Below the pieces are notes generated by a model, which made no database searches, was not told the origin of the DNA, and was given only the letters and a program-made list of their open reading frames with translations. This document shows positions 1 through 11,689 of a stretch of 64,000 nt of DNA, piece after piece. The position numbers and the translations under genes were made by a program. The stretch is from Centropus unirufus (lineage: Eukaryota; Chordata; Aves; Cuculiformes; Centropidae): positions 1,988,104-2,052,103 of the forward strand of contig VYZI01000105.1 of assembly GCA_013397695.1 (NCBI GenBank). The letters are read 5' to 3'. Within the stretch, counting starts at the first letter, position 1, and the number at the start of each line of letters is the position of its first letter.

Positions 1-80
1 CTAATTTTAAGAATGTTCGTAGAACTACTTTTCATCTGCAAATTTTGACAGAGCTCCTAAATCCTTCAGAAATTTCAAAT

Positions 81-735
81 TATAGAATCATAGAATCATA
101 AAATGCTTTGCGTTGGAAGGGACTTCAAAGATCCTCCAGTTCCTATCCCCCTGCCTTGGGCAGGAAGACCTTTCAGTGGATCAGATTCAACATTACCCAA
201 CCTTGCCGTGAGCGCCTCCAGGAATGGGGAATCCCAAACTTCTCTGGACAACCTGTGCCGGTGCCTCACCACACTCCCAGTTAAAAATTTCTTCCTAATA
301 GCTGAACTAATCTCACCACTTTCAGTTTAAAGCTTTTATCCCTCGTTTTATCACTACAATTCCTGATAAAGAGAACCTCCCCATCTTTCCTCTAGCCCCT
401 TTCACTACTGAAAGGCTGCTATGGGTCTCCTCAGAGCCTTCTCTTCTCCAGGCTGAACAATCCCAAGACTCTCAGCCTGCCCTCATAGCAGAGGTGCTCT
501 AAACCTCTGATCATATTTGTAGCCTCCTCTGGACTCATTCCAACAGATCCATGTCATTCCTGTGCTGAGGGCTCCAGCGCTGAATGCAGGACTCTGGGTG
601 GTGTCTCAAGAGAGAAAAGAAGTAGGGCAGAAAATCCACCACCTCGCCCTACTGGTCACACTTCTTTTGATGCCACCCAGGATACAGTTGGCTTTCTGGA
701 CCGCAAGCATACATTGCCAGTTCAGATTACTGACA
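81..735 (-). mobile_element. CR1 retrotransposon, type A, 5'-truncated
   Basis: The left edge holds the reversed 3' tail (two AATCATAG-type units) and then the reversed pre-tail around CGTTGGAAGGGACTTCAAAG. Reading leftward from about 735, the minus strand encodes a decayed C-terminal part of the CR1 ORF2 protein. It starts near the 'QKANCILGC'-like segment and runs through the '[13 protein letters not shown]'-like region to the 3' UTR. CR1 ORF2 normally encodes an endonuclease and reverse transcriptase, and only the last fifth or so is left. Frameshifts and stops make it non-coding. Confidence 0.95.
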
Positions 736-745
736 AAGCATAAAA

Positions 746-2517
746 GTTGTTAAACCTTTCAAACTCTGTTTGGTTGTTGACTTTATGTTCTCCTGTGAAT
801 TGGTCTTTATAGGCAAATGCACAGATAGCGTGAACGCTTTGAGATATTTCCATGTAAAAAAAAAAAAAAAACAGAAGCAGCTGAGATCATCTTTGGACGT
901 TTCATAAAGGGAGTGTGTAGAAATGTAACATCATTTGCTGACTGCATAAGTAATTAAGGACACAGAAAAGATCTAACTCTTTCTAACACTGATCACAATT
1001 ATCCATTATTCTTCTCTGGGTTTAATGAGTGTTTATACTAAAAGCCTGTTTGAAGTTTTAACTAGAGTGCTATGACTGACACCTAGATAATGAAATGCGG
1101 TGATTTAATATCCTTGAAGTTCCTGTTCCCAGAATGAACCTAAAGTGCTCTGTATTTTTACAGTTCTGAACAAAGGCATCCAAAATACTGGGTTTCCCTT
1201 TATTCATCTCACTTTCATTACTCTGTCTTAATGATCTATGAAGCCATGATCCAACTTGGACAGGAAGGCAAATAATCATATTAGAAGATCAGAGCAAATG
1301 CTTTGTCTCTTGAAAGGATACATCTTATGAAGCTTTATTCTCTCAAACAAGATATTTAATTTCATTTATTTATTTGTGAGGGCTCAGTACTTAAAGGAGA
1401 AATATAAAGGCCTTTGGAGGAGGATTCATCTCAGATACCATAGCTGTCAAGTTAATATAAGGTAAATCACCATCTGGAAGTGATTTCTCTCTACCTGCTG
1501 CAGAAGGAGCCTAGACAATTATCTAGAATGACTCACCTGATTTATAGATGCTAAGTTAATTAAGGTGAACCCAGCTCTTAGATTTTAGGAGGATAACTTC
1601 TTACCTGCATGGCAGCGTGACAGTGTGAGGTACTGTCACCTCATTTGCCCATCATCAGTCCAATTCTGTGAGTTTGAAGCTGATCTATAAAGGCGTCTCC
1701 CTTGATTTAAAAGCATGAAGAAAAATCCATTAATTCTTCTGAGAATAAGGGGGGGGAGGAAATATATAATTAGTCATTACTAGATGAAATATTTGCCTTG
1801 TTTTTTATTGGAATTTTTCTAACCTTGCGTCCAACCATTGCTTCTTGTTACCCTTCTCTCTGCTGGATTAAAGAGCTGTTAGCAATTGTGTTGGGCTTTT
1901 TTCTCTTCTGAAAGGCTTTATTTGCTTAATCAAATCACTCTAGCTTATTTTCTTCAGATAAACAGATGGAATGCACTTTGCATAAACACTGAAATAAGCA
2001 AGAATGGCAACCTCAAAACCAAGCTAGATTCTTCCTGGCTTTGGGAGTTCATCTGTAGATGACAAAAACTTTTCCACTTACTTCTTATGCTCCTGGGTAC
2101 ACTGAAGAAATATATCAGGTTCTGGAAGGATCTGAGTAAAGGTGAGATTAATTTCTTCCAGTTTTCTTGGAGGAAGTTGCAATCCTTGAAAAAGAATCAT
2201 ACTGGAAAATAAGAAAAACTATTATGACGAAAAACTTTACCAGCTTTTGGGATGCTTCTTTTCTTTCTATTTTTTTCTTTTTTGTCTTTTTCTTTTCTTC
2301 TCTCATAAAAATTTCCCTTGCAAAGTTTCAGCATCCCAGTGTAATGACTCTTGTTATGGGCTTGTTAACAAAGTAGTAAACATAATCAAAAGTGTTTGGT
2401 CCACAAGAAGAACTATGACAATAGCTACAGAAGGAGGATCATAACTGGAGTTGAGTGCCTGGGTGAGATTACCAAGTCTAAGTACAGGAGGCAAGAGGAA
2501 TGCCCTCTCACTGATTT
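746..2517. other. AT-rich sequence, no gene seen
   Basis: No repeat family or exon is recognisable. It holds a run of 16 A at 856-871 and a run of 8 G at 1749-1756. The short open frames here look like chance. Confidence 0.5.
856..871 (+). repeat. poly(A) run, 16 nt
   Basis: Sixteen consecutive A follow CATGT. No retroposed gene body is recognisable upstream, so it is taken as simple sequence. Confidence 0.8.
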
Positions 2518-2625
2518 AGAATCACAGAATCATCGAATGATTTGGGTTGGATGGGACCATAAAGAGCATCCATTTCCAACCCCCTTCGCCATGGAAAGGC
2601 AAGCCTTCCCCAAGAAGGTGAATTT
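2518..2625 (-). mobile_element. CR1 3'-end fragment, type A
   Basis: The sequence opens with AGAATCACAGAATCATCGAA, a reversed tail, followed by GGTTGGATGGGACC and the reversed '3' UTR' with GCCATGGAAAGGCAAG. Only about 100 bp of 3' end remain, as expected of a severely 5'-truncated insertion. Confidence 0.88.
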
Positions 2626-4700
2626 GTGCACAGCTGGAGTTGTTTCCAGGAGATGAGCAGTTCACACGGAAGGGAAAGTTCCCAAAGGCAATTTAAGAAC
2701 TGCCTCCTCCATGGTCAGTCTTCCCAACTGCATCCCTTGAAGCTCCGGTTCCAGTCACTGCAATAACTGTATCTCTGAATACTTTTTAGATACAGTGGAG
2801 TGGGGAAATAGCATATATTTTTTTCAGTTACATCTCCAAATGCAGATTTTCCTATCCTTTCTGAATGTTTAGAATGTAATGTTTCCACTCTCAAAACACC
2901 ATTGGAAAGAAAATCAAATTAATTCTCTTTAAAAACTCAGACATTTTCAAAATAAAAGTAAAATTTATAGAAGCTTGTTTAGAGAAGAACTCTTACTGAT
3001 CAAGTATTTAATGAAATTATCCCTGTTTTAGTCTTCTCAGTATCACTGTGAAATAAAGGGATGACATTATCCCAGTTTTCTATTGTGTCAAGCTTGTCCC
3101 ACCTGTCCATGTGGACTCCTGCTGCCCTCATCCTGCCCAGCCATGGACATCAGCTACTTTCTGCTAGCTGAACCCCTAAGCAGAAAGGCACAGGCTTTCT
3201 GGCACTGAAACACCCCTCATGCATCAGCATTCCTTCAGCCTACCTCTTTAGTGTGCAGTTACTTGAAAAAAATCCATAAGGATCATATTCAGTGTTTTTA
3301 ATCTGTCCCTATTTACCCTGTTACATTATGAGATGATGGATGTCCCAGAAATATATCCTGAAGATTATAAGAGAACTGATAAATATTAAGATACACTAAA
3401 TATTTCAGCTATAATAACCTTCACCTTTCCCTTCTCTGCCTCCAGTACCTATCTTATTATTACATTTCTTTGTGTTCCTCGGGAGGCTCAGTCTGCTTGT
3501 TACAGCTAGATAGTTCTTTTATCACTTCAAGGCTGTCTATTAGATCTCTCCCTCTCTGAATCTTTCTCCTTAATTATTCTTACACACACTTTCTCTTTTT
3601 TATTACTAGCTTTGAGCTGGAGGTCCACTCAGCAGGCACTGGTAATTCCCAGCAAAGCCCTTACTCACCATCAATCATTCTCCCTCAGATAGCTTTCAAT
3701 TAGATAACTCATTTCTATTCCCATATCACAGGGTACTCCAGACAGTTTGAGTCTGTGGAGAGCCGTGCCGGAGTGAATCAGCACTAACTCAATGGAAAAT
3801 GCCAGGGAGACTAATCTGTAAAACAGCACATGTTCCCAGAGACTGGCTTTTTTTTTTGCGATCCCTGGTTTTATAACAAAAAATGGCAGTGTTCAAAGCT
3901 TGGTTTATACATATGGAAGAGGGACAGGCTGATGAAAGGTAACTTTGTAAAGTTGGACCTATCAATGTTTATCAGGTGGACACTGAGTAGTGTCTGTGTC
4001 TTGTGGGTGGATGGATGGATGGATGGATGGAGCGAGCTACTGTTTATTCTCACGTCTGCAATGTACAAACAAACTTTGACCCCATTCCAGTTTCTCCCTC
4101 TCCTTGAGTCCAACCTGTGGGCGGTGAAAGGGACTGGTTAAAAAGAATGTCCCCTCCCCTGAAGGGCCAAGAAAGGCAGATCTAAAGCGACTGCTCCTGA
4201 TATTTTCCTGCAGAGTACCTGGGTAGAGAATAAGGCATGTTGAGCCTTCTTAAAAAGTTGAAGGTGTGTCCATTAGCTAAGGAGTCCAAGATAAATGACC
4301 TTAGGCAACATGCCAAGATCCCTGCAAGCATTCCTTACTTTTGAAAATCCTTTCTCCTTGGGCTGCATTCCAGCTATGACCTGGCTTGTCATGATAAAAC
4401 CTGAACTCCTCTTTGCCAGATTGCAGTTATTGCTGTGTTGCACGGTTTGTCCTTTTTCTGTTTCTCTTCCTCTGACTCTTTCATGACTACATTCAGACAC
4501 TACATTAGTTATTATCTAATTCTAATTCTATTATCTAATGCTCGAGAAGATGGACACAGGGTCACACAGTGGCTAGCACATCTTACACATAGAAGAGAAG
4601 TTCTTCCCACAGCTTGCAGTCTCATTCTAAACAAAATATGGGGAAAACTGGACAAGAAAATAAGATTAGGAGAAGGTAGAAAACACGAGAGGAATAGCAA
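2626..4700. other. Unique AT-rich stretch with a TGGA microsatellite
   Basis: No repeat family apart from the TGGA array at 4008-4031. A 103-codon open frame at 3830-4141 passes through that array and has no recognisable domain; it is taken as chance. Confidence 0.5.
4008..4031 (+). repeat. (TGGA)6 microsatellite
   Basis: Six perfect TGGA units. A good candidate for length variation between individuals. Confidence 0.95.
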
Positions 4701-5130
4701 GTCCAGAGGAGAGCTACAAAGATTATCAGAGGACTGGACCACCTCCAATATGAGGACAGGCTGAGAGAGTTGGGCTTGTTTGGCCTGGAATAGAGAAGGT
4801 TCCTTTCAGCAGCCTTCCAGTACTTAAAAGGGGCTATGGGAAAGCTCTTTATCAAGGAGTGTGGGGAAATGAGGAGTAATCACTTTAAGCTGATAACAGG
4901 GAGATTTAGATGAGATATAATGAAGAAATTCTCTTCTGTGTGGGTCATGAGGCACTGGCACAGGTTTCACATAAAAGCAGTGGATACCCCATCCCTGGAG
5001 GTGTTCAAGGCAAGGTTGGATGAGACTTTGATCACCCTTTACCAGTGGCGGGGGGGTGTCCCGGCCCGTGTCATAGGGGGTGGAACTGAGGGATCTTTAA
5101 GATCCCTTCTAATCCAAGCCATTCTATAAT
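4701..5130 (+). mobile_element. CR1, type A, 5'-truncated
   Basis: It begins GTCCAGAGGAGAGCTACAAA, which corresponds to the ORF2 segment reading roughly V-Q-R-R-A-T-K. It continues through ATGAGGACAGGCTGAGAGAG and GTGTTCAAGGCAAGGTTGGA to a type A pre-tail and a decayed tail ending ATTCTATAAT. A local G-rich expansion (GTGGCGGGGGGGTGTCCC, about 5044-5061) replaces the usual GTGGAAGGTGTCCC. Confidence 0.94.
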
Positions 5131-5132
5131 TT

Positions 5133-5594
5133 TTTTTAATAACAACATGAGGTTAGCAGGTTCCAGAGCACAGAACCAGGCAGGTATGAAATTAATTTAC
5201 CTAGAGGTGAAGCCTGAGCTACCGTAACAAAGTAGTTTCATCATTCTACACAAGGTTTCAAACTTCGTATGCCCTCTACTGCTGTGGTGAACAGACAAGA
5301 AGTGTGGAAATTACTGGAAATTTCCCAGTAAACACCCTAGGTTGACATCCAGCGGGGATGCCTACAGCCCTGTGAGGGTGCCTGGCATCATAAGAACTGT
5401 AATGAATCACTAGCCTACATATTCAGTGCGAGGAGAAGGGTATTCAGCTCCTGTCTTTGAATTCTGTCTTCCTACAGGGAATATATTTAATCTCAGAGTT
5501 TCTCATGCAAAAGCATTAAAGGTTCTTAGGGCAAACCAGATTCAACTTTGTAATGACCAGGAAGAGGAAAACAGCTTCCTTTTCCTTTGAGCCT
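5133..5594. other. Spacer, nothing recognised
   Basis: A short non-repetitive interval between two CR1 copies on the same strand. No exon or repeat signature is seen. Confidence 0.45.
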
Positions 5595-5685
5595 GTAGTG
5601 GAAGGTCTCTCTGCACATGGCAAGGAGGCTGGAAACTATATGACCTTGAAGGTCCCTTCCAACCCAAACCATCCTATGATTCTAA
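5595..5685 (+). mobile_element. CR1 3'-end fragment, type A
   Basis: Only the last 90 bp are present: GTGGAAGGTCTCTCTGCACA, then TTGAAGGTCCCTTCCAACCC and CCATCCTATGATTCTAA. The reverse transcript evidently stopped almost at once. Confidence 0.92.
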
Positions 5686-8600
5686 TAAGCAGCCTTTGTT
5701 CTGTCCGAATTCACTTATTTTCCCCCATGGATTCGCTAGATTTCACACACCTCCTGCCATGACACTTAAATACCTCCTCTTCTTTCTGTCCCATTGTACA
5801 ACTATGGTCTTGGTGGTTAGACCACGCACTTCTTCATGTTCTTCTTTTCCACTGTCAAGAATTTCAAGGTTTGGTTCATTCAATTATATATGTAGGTTGC
5901 ATGCATGATGTAGACATCAGGACAGGCATATCAACAAGCATCTGCAGCTTGTTAAAACTGTTCCACACATGACAGTGATGCAATCCTGACTGTTAGGAAG
6001 AAATATCATGGAAAAAAAAAGAAAAAAAATATTGACTGGGACTGTTCCTTTGAAGACGTCATATTGCTGAGCCAAAAGACTTGAAAATAATGAGGGTGAA
6101 GGGTTGCAGATTAGGTCCATTATTTGAGGGACACAGAAACAGAGGAACAGTTTTCTTACCCACTCCTTGCCTTCGTTGTTCTTTCATACTCCTTTGTTGT
6201 TTTTTCTTAAAGTGGCAAAAAATCCAAGACCTGACAATTACTGCAGTCATCTGGAATGCCTGATAAAAACCCACTTTTTATGAAGACAGAAGACAGTAAA
6301 TGGTCATTAAGTGATCTGCGTAGGTGCTAGGACTTGGAGAACTTCACAAAACCAAAATTATCTTGATGATGAAATACTTGAAGCAAAACATATTTGTTTG
6401 TGTTTGCGTGCATGCACAAGGAACATGTGTTTTTGCAAATGATTGTTTTTCAGTTAGCAATAGGAAAAGCTGGAAGGATGTTTTAATGCCAGGACTCTGG
6501 GCTGGTAATTTCTGACAGGGCAATGTTCATTTGGCTGAAACCCTGTAATTGCAGTTTAGTAACCCAAATGGTTGTCCTGGAGGAGGAAACCAACACCCTC
6601 AACTCAATGTTTGCCCAAATCAATTGTGCTCATTCATTCAGGATATCGATTTTGCTTCAGCCCTTTGCTCTGAGCCCTCCAGGCGGGCGGGTAATTCAGC
6701 ACAGCTGATGGAGTCCTGCTGCATCCCTTTAATTCTCATTCTGACAAGGCATAGTCACTCTGCCCTAGCTGGGGGAAGCAGCTGTGCTTTTATAGTCATC
6801 CTTGTTTGGAAAGCAATCATCCAGTTATGTCCTGCCAGAGACAGGCGTGTTCATCCCATCAATAAGTAGTGTGTTTTACACCCACTTTTTGTCAACGGCT
6901 GACAGGCAGCCCAAGACACCATGCAATTAAGGCCCTCTGCTTGAAAGCCTGCTGAAGGCTGTTAAAAGATTTGCCCCTTCACTGGAAAGTTTACATGCCT
7001 GAGATCTGGCAGGCAACAATATCAAAACTGGGAACAGGGTCAGGAACCAAGACCCCTCTCTGACCTCCTCAGAATCAACCCGCAAAGATGGACACTGTCC
7101 ACTTGACCCTGCAACTCTTCCCTGGGACAATAAGATGTTTTTCTCTCCCCCACATCAAACCAACAGATTTAAACTCTTCTTTTTACAAGCTGCAAAGCCA
7201 CCAAAATCCATACCTTGACATATCTGAGTAATTTGACATGCAGAATTTTTTTTTAAAAAAGTAAAAAGCAGGAGTAATGTTACATCTGTGTCTAAAGAGA
7301 GGCCAATTTATCATCACTCACTCTCAGATTGGGGTGTAGGATACTTACGGGTGCTGTCATATCAGCTCATGTTTTCTGGACCTCAAAAATGCCCCTACAC
7401 GACTACAACTCTCTGACACACTTGGTGGCCCTTACAACTTGCCAGTATCTCCATGATTTACTTCCCTGAGGCTTTGATCTGAGTTTGTGTGTTCCTCTAG
7501 TAAGCTGTTCCATCAGCTCCATCAAGTTGATTTAGAGCTGCTGACAGGTATGTTATTTTTTAACAAATACAGCTTTCCAAATGCCAATCTTTTACATCAG
7601 AGACATAAGAAAACGTGTTCTGGAAGGTAAATAGGCACTCGACTGTCACCGTGACGTAACTTAAACACATATACATTACTTTTTAATGGCAGCCAGGATT
7701 ATGTTTCCCCAAATTATATTTTTCCGTGGAAATTTCTGCTAGTTTTCACCAAATCTTGACAGCAGGGTTTTCCAAGCGCTGTAGGAAACTGTTTCACACA
7801 GTTTCAGATGCACTTGCCAAGCCTGCAGGGTTCACTAAGCAAATGATCTACCATTTCTCAAGTTATTCTGTTTTATGGACTGTATCATGAGTGGCTTCGA
7901 GACAACAGGTAAGGGCTAATTGTTCTATTTTCTCCAATGTGATGATGAGAGGTCATCAGGAGAAAGAATCAGAAGAAACAAAAGCAGGTGGTTCTTCGTT
8001 CAAAGTGTAGTAAAGCTGTCCTGGGATATGATGAATGCTAAAAGCTTAGCTGAGTTCACCGAATAAATGGATAGGTCTTGGAAGATAAATCCATCAAAGG
8101 CAGCTAGGACACAAAAAGCACCTCTGTCTCTTGAAACTCAGGAATAAAAATGACTAAAAGGTGTGAGACTAGAGGCAAAAATATCCTTCTGTTCTCACTT
8201 AGAGTTCTCATGCTTGGAGTCCCCTTTTGGTCTCTCACAAAGAGAATTGTGTCTAAATGGACATTTTTCTGACAAATTATAGCTGGTTTTATGCTTTTTT
8301 TGTGTGTGAGAGAGATAAAAGAAGTTCCACATAAATTATGTGACAGGGGAAAACAGGAGGGAAAAAGAGAAAGAATCCTGAGCAACTTGAATTGAGAATT
8401 CATCAATAAAAACATAAAGCTTAGGGATCTAACTGCACCAGGAGCCAGGTGGGTCAGAAAATTTTCTAGATGGTTGTTATGGTCCATATCTTTGATCCTC
8501 ACTTTTCTCTACCCATGTTATGCCTGGCTATTCAGATGCTTCCAGGTGAAGAGCCATGCCAGTGTATTGCAGGTGCTTGAGCAGAAGATGCTGAGACCAG

Positions 8601-8825
8601 CTCCTCGTCCCCTTTTCCTCCTGCTTCCCGATGTGCTTCTTGCTGGGAAGCTGGGTCTGCTATTCCTAGGTCTGGAGGAAAGGTCTGACTTTTGGAGATC
8701 CTCTTTGAGCAGATCCCTGTGCTGGTACACAGAGTTACTCAGAGAGCAACATCCTCCCCAGGCCTCTACTGTTTGAAAGACAGTGATAAATCTCATGAAA
8801 CATTGATCTAGTAGTCTAGACTGTG
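5686..8825. other. 3.1-kb interval free of CR1, no gene seen
   Basis: One of the two longest interspersed-repeat-free blocks in the window. It contains an A-rich tract near 6011-6030 and a somewhat more GC-rich part at about 6660-6790. The minus-strand open frame at 8104-8502 (132 codons) has no motif I recognise and is regarded as chance. A block kept free of insertions in such a CR1-rich window may include conserved non-coding DNA. Confidence 0.45.
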
Positions 8826-8909
8826 ACCTGCGGAGTGACCAGCAGATCGAGGGAGGTGATTTTGCCTCTGCTCTCATGAGACCTCACCTGCAGCATTGTG
8901 TTCAGTTTA
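8826..8909 (+). mobile_element. CR1 internal ORF2 fragment
   Basis: GTGACCAGCAGATCGAGGGA through CTCATGAGACCTCACCTG and TGTGTTCAG matches the ORF2 stretch encoding approximately S-R-x-R-E-V-I-L-P-L. A few bases are missing inside TGCCTCTGCTCTC. It has no 3' end and abuts the next copy, which has the opposite orientation. Confidence 0.85.
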
Positions 8910-8913
8910 TGTC

Positions 8914-9322
8914 ACATTTAAATGTCCCCTCTTTCAGCTGAAAAATGTTACCTCTTATCCTATCTCTACATCCCCAGACAAAAAGTCCCTCCCCAGTTTT
9001 TCCATAGCCCCATTTAAGTATTGGAAGGCTGCTTAAGGCCACCTCCTCCAGGGTGAATGACCCAACTCTCTCAGTTTGTCCTTTTTGGGGAGGTTTCTCC
9101 AGCCTACTGATTATATTCATGGTCCCCTCTGGACTCTCTTTAGCACATCCATGTCATTCCTGTGCTGAGGACTCCAGAACTCAGCACACAGGACTCTACA
9201 TGGAGTCTCACAAGAATGGAGTAGAGGGGGAGAATCCCTTCCTTCAACCTGCTGGTTACACAGCTTTGGATGCAGCCCAGGATATAGCTGGCTTCCTGGG
9301 CTGCAAGCAAACTGTGCATCAG
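8914..9322 (-). mobile_element. CR1, type A, without its 3' tail
   Basis: It starts inside the element (reversed AAATGTCCCCTCTTTCAGCT) and runs to the reversed 'LGCIQ' ORF2 region near GCCCAGGATATAGCTGGC and a final GGGCTGCAAGCAAAC. The expected pre-tail and octamer tail are missing at the left edge, where it meets a plus-strand CR1 piece. Confidence 0.93.
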
Positions 9323-10182
9323 TAACAGCCCTGCAGGAGAACATGGGGACACCAGCATCTTTGCCCTCTGTGTTCTCCCACATTAGGAATTATTCTCAAA
9401 AGCTGAATCACATCTTGCTTTTTCTGCTTCTTACCCACTGACACACAAAAAAAGGCCTGACAGGAACTGTCATGATGGATTTGAGCAAGAAAGGCTTTTT
9501 CTTCACATATTTTCTAAATGTGTCCCCAGATTACCTTCTTAAAGTGATTTTTTTCCCAATTATCTGAGCCTTATATTTGTCCATCACTTCCCAAAATCCC
9601 TTGAAAACCACTGGGCAGTTTCATACAAATCTGGCAGCACCAGAAATCTGGATATTTTGCAGTAGAAAAGGGAGACGAAAATGTTGATCCCCACAGAAAC
9701 AGAGGTTATTAAGCATCATCTCTTCTACCCATCAATAAGACCACAAGAGAAATCAGCAAAGACATCTCAGCTTGACTGGTTCTACTTCTCACAGGAACTT
9801 TTTTACACTTTTTCCTCCCATCAGCCTTTTAAATTTTCTATTTTAATTTCTGACTTTATTTGAATACATACATTTTTAATTGGCTTGCTGTATCAGTGGC
9901 CATCATGCTGGCAATGTGTTGACTGATCACTCCATAAATAGAGCATTTCTAATGCTGCTGCAGGCACTTTACCACTTTGAATCACTTTCCACTCTACCCT
10001 ATCACTTTAATATAACAGAAGCCATGGCATATTTTTTCCTCCTGAGCCACCAAACATGACAGGATTGGGAGATCCTTGGCAATAGGCCTACAAAATGGTT
10101 TCCAGTTCTCTCTTTTTCTTCTATCCTTCCTCTGGTGGAATGTCCTTAAACTGACATTTGAGGGCCCAAAACATTTTAAATT
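9323..10182. other. AT-rich spacer, no gene seen
   Basis: No repeat or exon is recognised between a CR1 end and the pentanucleotide array. Confidence 0.45.
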
Positions 10183-10194
10183 AGAATGGAATGG

Positions 10195-10277
10195 AATAGA
10201 ATAGAATAGAATAGAATAGAATAGAATAGAATAGAATAGAATAGAATAGAATAGAATAGAATAGAATAGAATAGAAT
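10195..10277 (+). repeat. (AATAG)n microsatellite, about 16.6 units
   Basis: Perfect period-5 repeat over 83 nt, preceded by two imperfect GAATGGAATGG units from about 10183. It sits exactly where the reversed tail of the following CR1 should be, so it probably grew from that tail. Confidence 0.97.
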
Positions 10278-10630
10278 CATTTCAGTTGGAAACAGCCTGC
10301 AATGACCATGTAGTCCAGTTGCCTGGCCCGTTCAGGGCTGACCAAGTTGAAGCACGTTGTTAAGGACATTGTCTAACTGCCTCTTAAACACTGACAGGGT
10401 TGGGACATTGACCACATTCCTAGGAGCCCTGTTCCAGGCTTTGACAGCCCTTAGGGAATGAAAAGCTTCATAATTTCCTGTATAAATCCTCTGACTCAGT
10501 TTAATATCGTTCCTACAGGTCCTATCCCTGGATCCCAGGGAGTAAAGCTCAGCACCTCCCTCTCCACTTCCCATTCTCAGTAAGCTGTGAAGAACCACGA
10601 GGCTTTCTCTCAGCCTCCTTTTCTCCAGAG
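10278..10630 (-). mobile_element. CR1, type E, 5'-truncated
   Basis: After the AATAG array comes CATTTCAGTTGGAAACAGCC, then TGTAGTCCAGTTGCCTGGCC and TTCAGGGCTGACCAAGTTGA. This 3' UTR differs from the common type A. The minus frame from 10598 down to 10332 encodes a C-terminal CR1-like protein end with 'FHSLRAVKAWNRAP' and 'FKRQLDNVLNNV', where the usual form has hydrophobic-R-V-V-x-x-W-N-x-L-P. The copy stops near CTCCTTTTCTCCAG. Confidence 0.9.
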
Positions 10631-10682
10631 CATGTTCAAGGAGCCTTTGGACAATGCCCTCAGACAGATAGTGTGAAAGTTA
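10630..10682 (+). mobile_element. CR1 ORF2 end fragment, probably type C
   Basis: CATGTTCAAGGAGCCTTTGG followed by CAATGCCCTCAGACAG resembles the plus-strand end of ORF2 seen at 33690-33720. It directly abuts the minus-strand copy. Fifty bases is short, so the assignment is tentative. Confidence 0.55.
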
Positions 10683-11028
10683 TATCAATATCTGAAGGCA
10701 GAAACTTCTAAAACCTATTCACATTGGGAAAACAGAATCATGTCAACAGTTTAGATAACAAAACATGGCAATAGTCTACCAGAGTCAGTAGACTGATCTT
10801 CACTACAGGAGACTTTAATACTGTTTTGCCTTTTTAAAGCAGGTCATCCAGGAATGTTGGATCTGGTGGTTAAAACACTCTCACTTCATTTACTCAAAGT
10901 CTGAAAAATTTATGAGATTCATCTAGTCCTGCATTTCAAGAACACAGAATAAGCTTTCCACAGGAGTAGTCAAAGTCTGTTGTGTTCCAATGCATATATT
11001 TTGCCTCCAGTCTGGTATCTAGAAGATT
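10683..11028. other. Spacer, nothing recognised
   Basis: AT-rich sequence between two CR1 copies, with no repeat or exon signal. Confidence 0.4.
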
Positions 11029-11515
11029 TCATAGAATGTCCTGATTTGGAGGGTACACACAAGGATCATCAATTCCAACTCTTCTCCCTGCATAAAACAA
11101 AACCCCATAATTCACACCGTGGGACCGAGGGCATTGTCCAAATGCTTCTTGCATATTTTCAGGCTTAGTGCCATGACTGCTTCCCTAGCTGTTCCACGGC
11201 TCCACCACCCTCTGGGTGAAGAATCTTTTCCTAATATCCAATCTAGCTCTCCCCTAGTACATCTTCCTGCCATTGCCTTGGGTCCTGTTGTGGGTCTCCA
11301 GACCAGCACCAGACCTCTGGAGAAGAGGAGTCTGAGGGGACACCTAATCACATCCTAGCCTTCCTTCCCTTATGAGGAAGCTATAATGAGGTCTGCCTTC
11401 AGTTGCCTCTGTTCCTGGCTGAACAAAGTGACTTCAGCTGCTCCTCATATGGCTTCACCTCTATGCCCTTCACCAACTTTGTGAGCCTCCTCTGGAAACT
11501 CTCATTTACAAGAGT
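11029..11515 (-). mobile_element. CR1, type C, 5'-truncated
   Basis: The reversed 3' end is CATAGAATGTCCTGATTTGG, then CACAAGGATCATCAATTCCA. Reversed ORF2 follows (CACCACCCTCTGGGTGAAGA, TCCTAATATCCAATCTAGCT) up to TTTGTGAGCCTCCTCTGGAA. The pre-tail sets it apart from type A copies. Many substitutions suggest that it is older. Confidence 0.9.
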
Positions 11516-11689
11516 CAACACTTGTTTGTATTCTTACAGAATTCTAAGATGCTTCCTGTCCTGACTGAGAAATTAGTAATGATGAATTGATGAATTATGC
11601 TCAGTAACCCTTCAAACAATTATATCCATAGTTTATATTTAATATAAATCAGATTTCTTCTCTGAGTTTATCTAGTTTAATTTTCCAGA

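Noticed and set aside
8104..8502. 132-codon minus-strand open frame as a gene
   Set aside because: Low-complexity hydrophobic and serine-rich reading with no known domain; likely chance.
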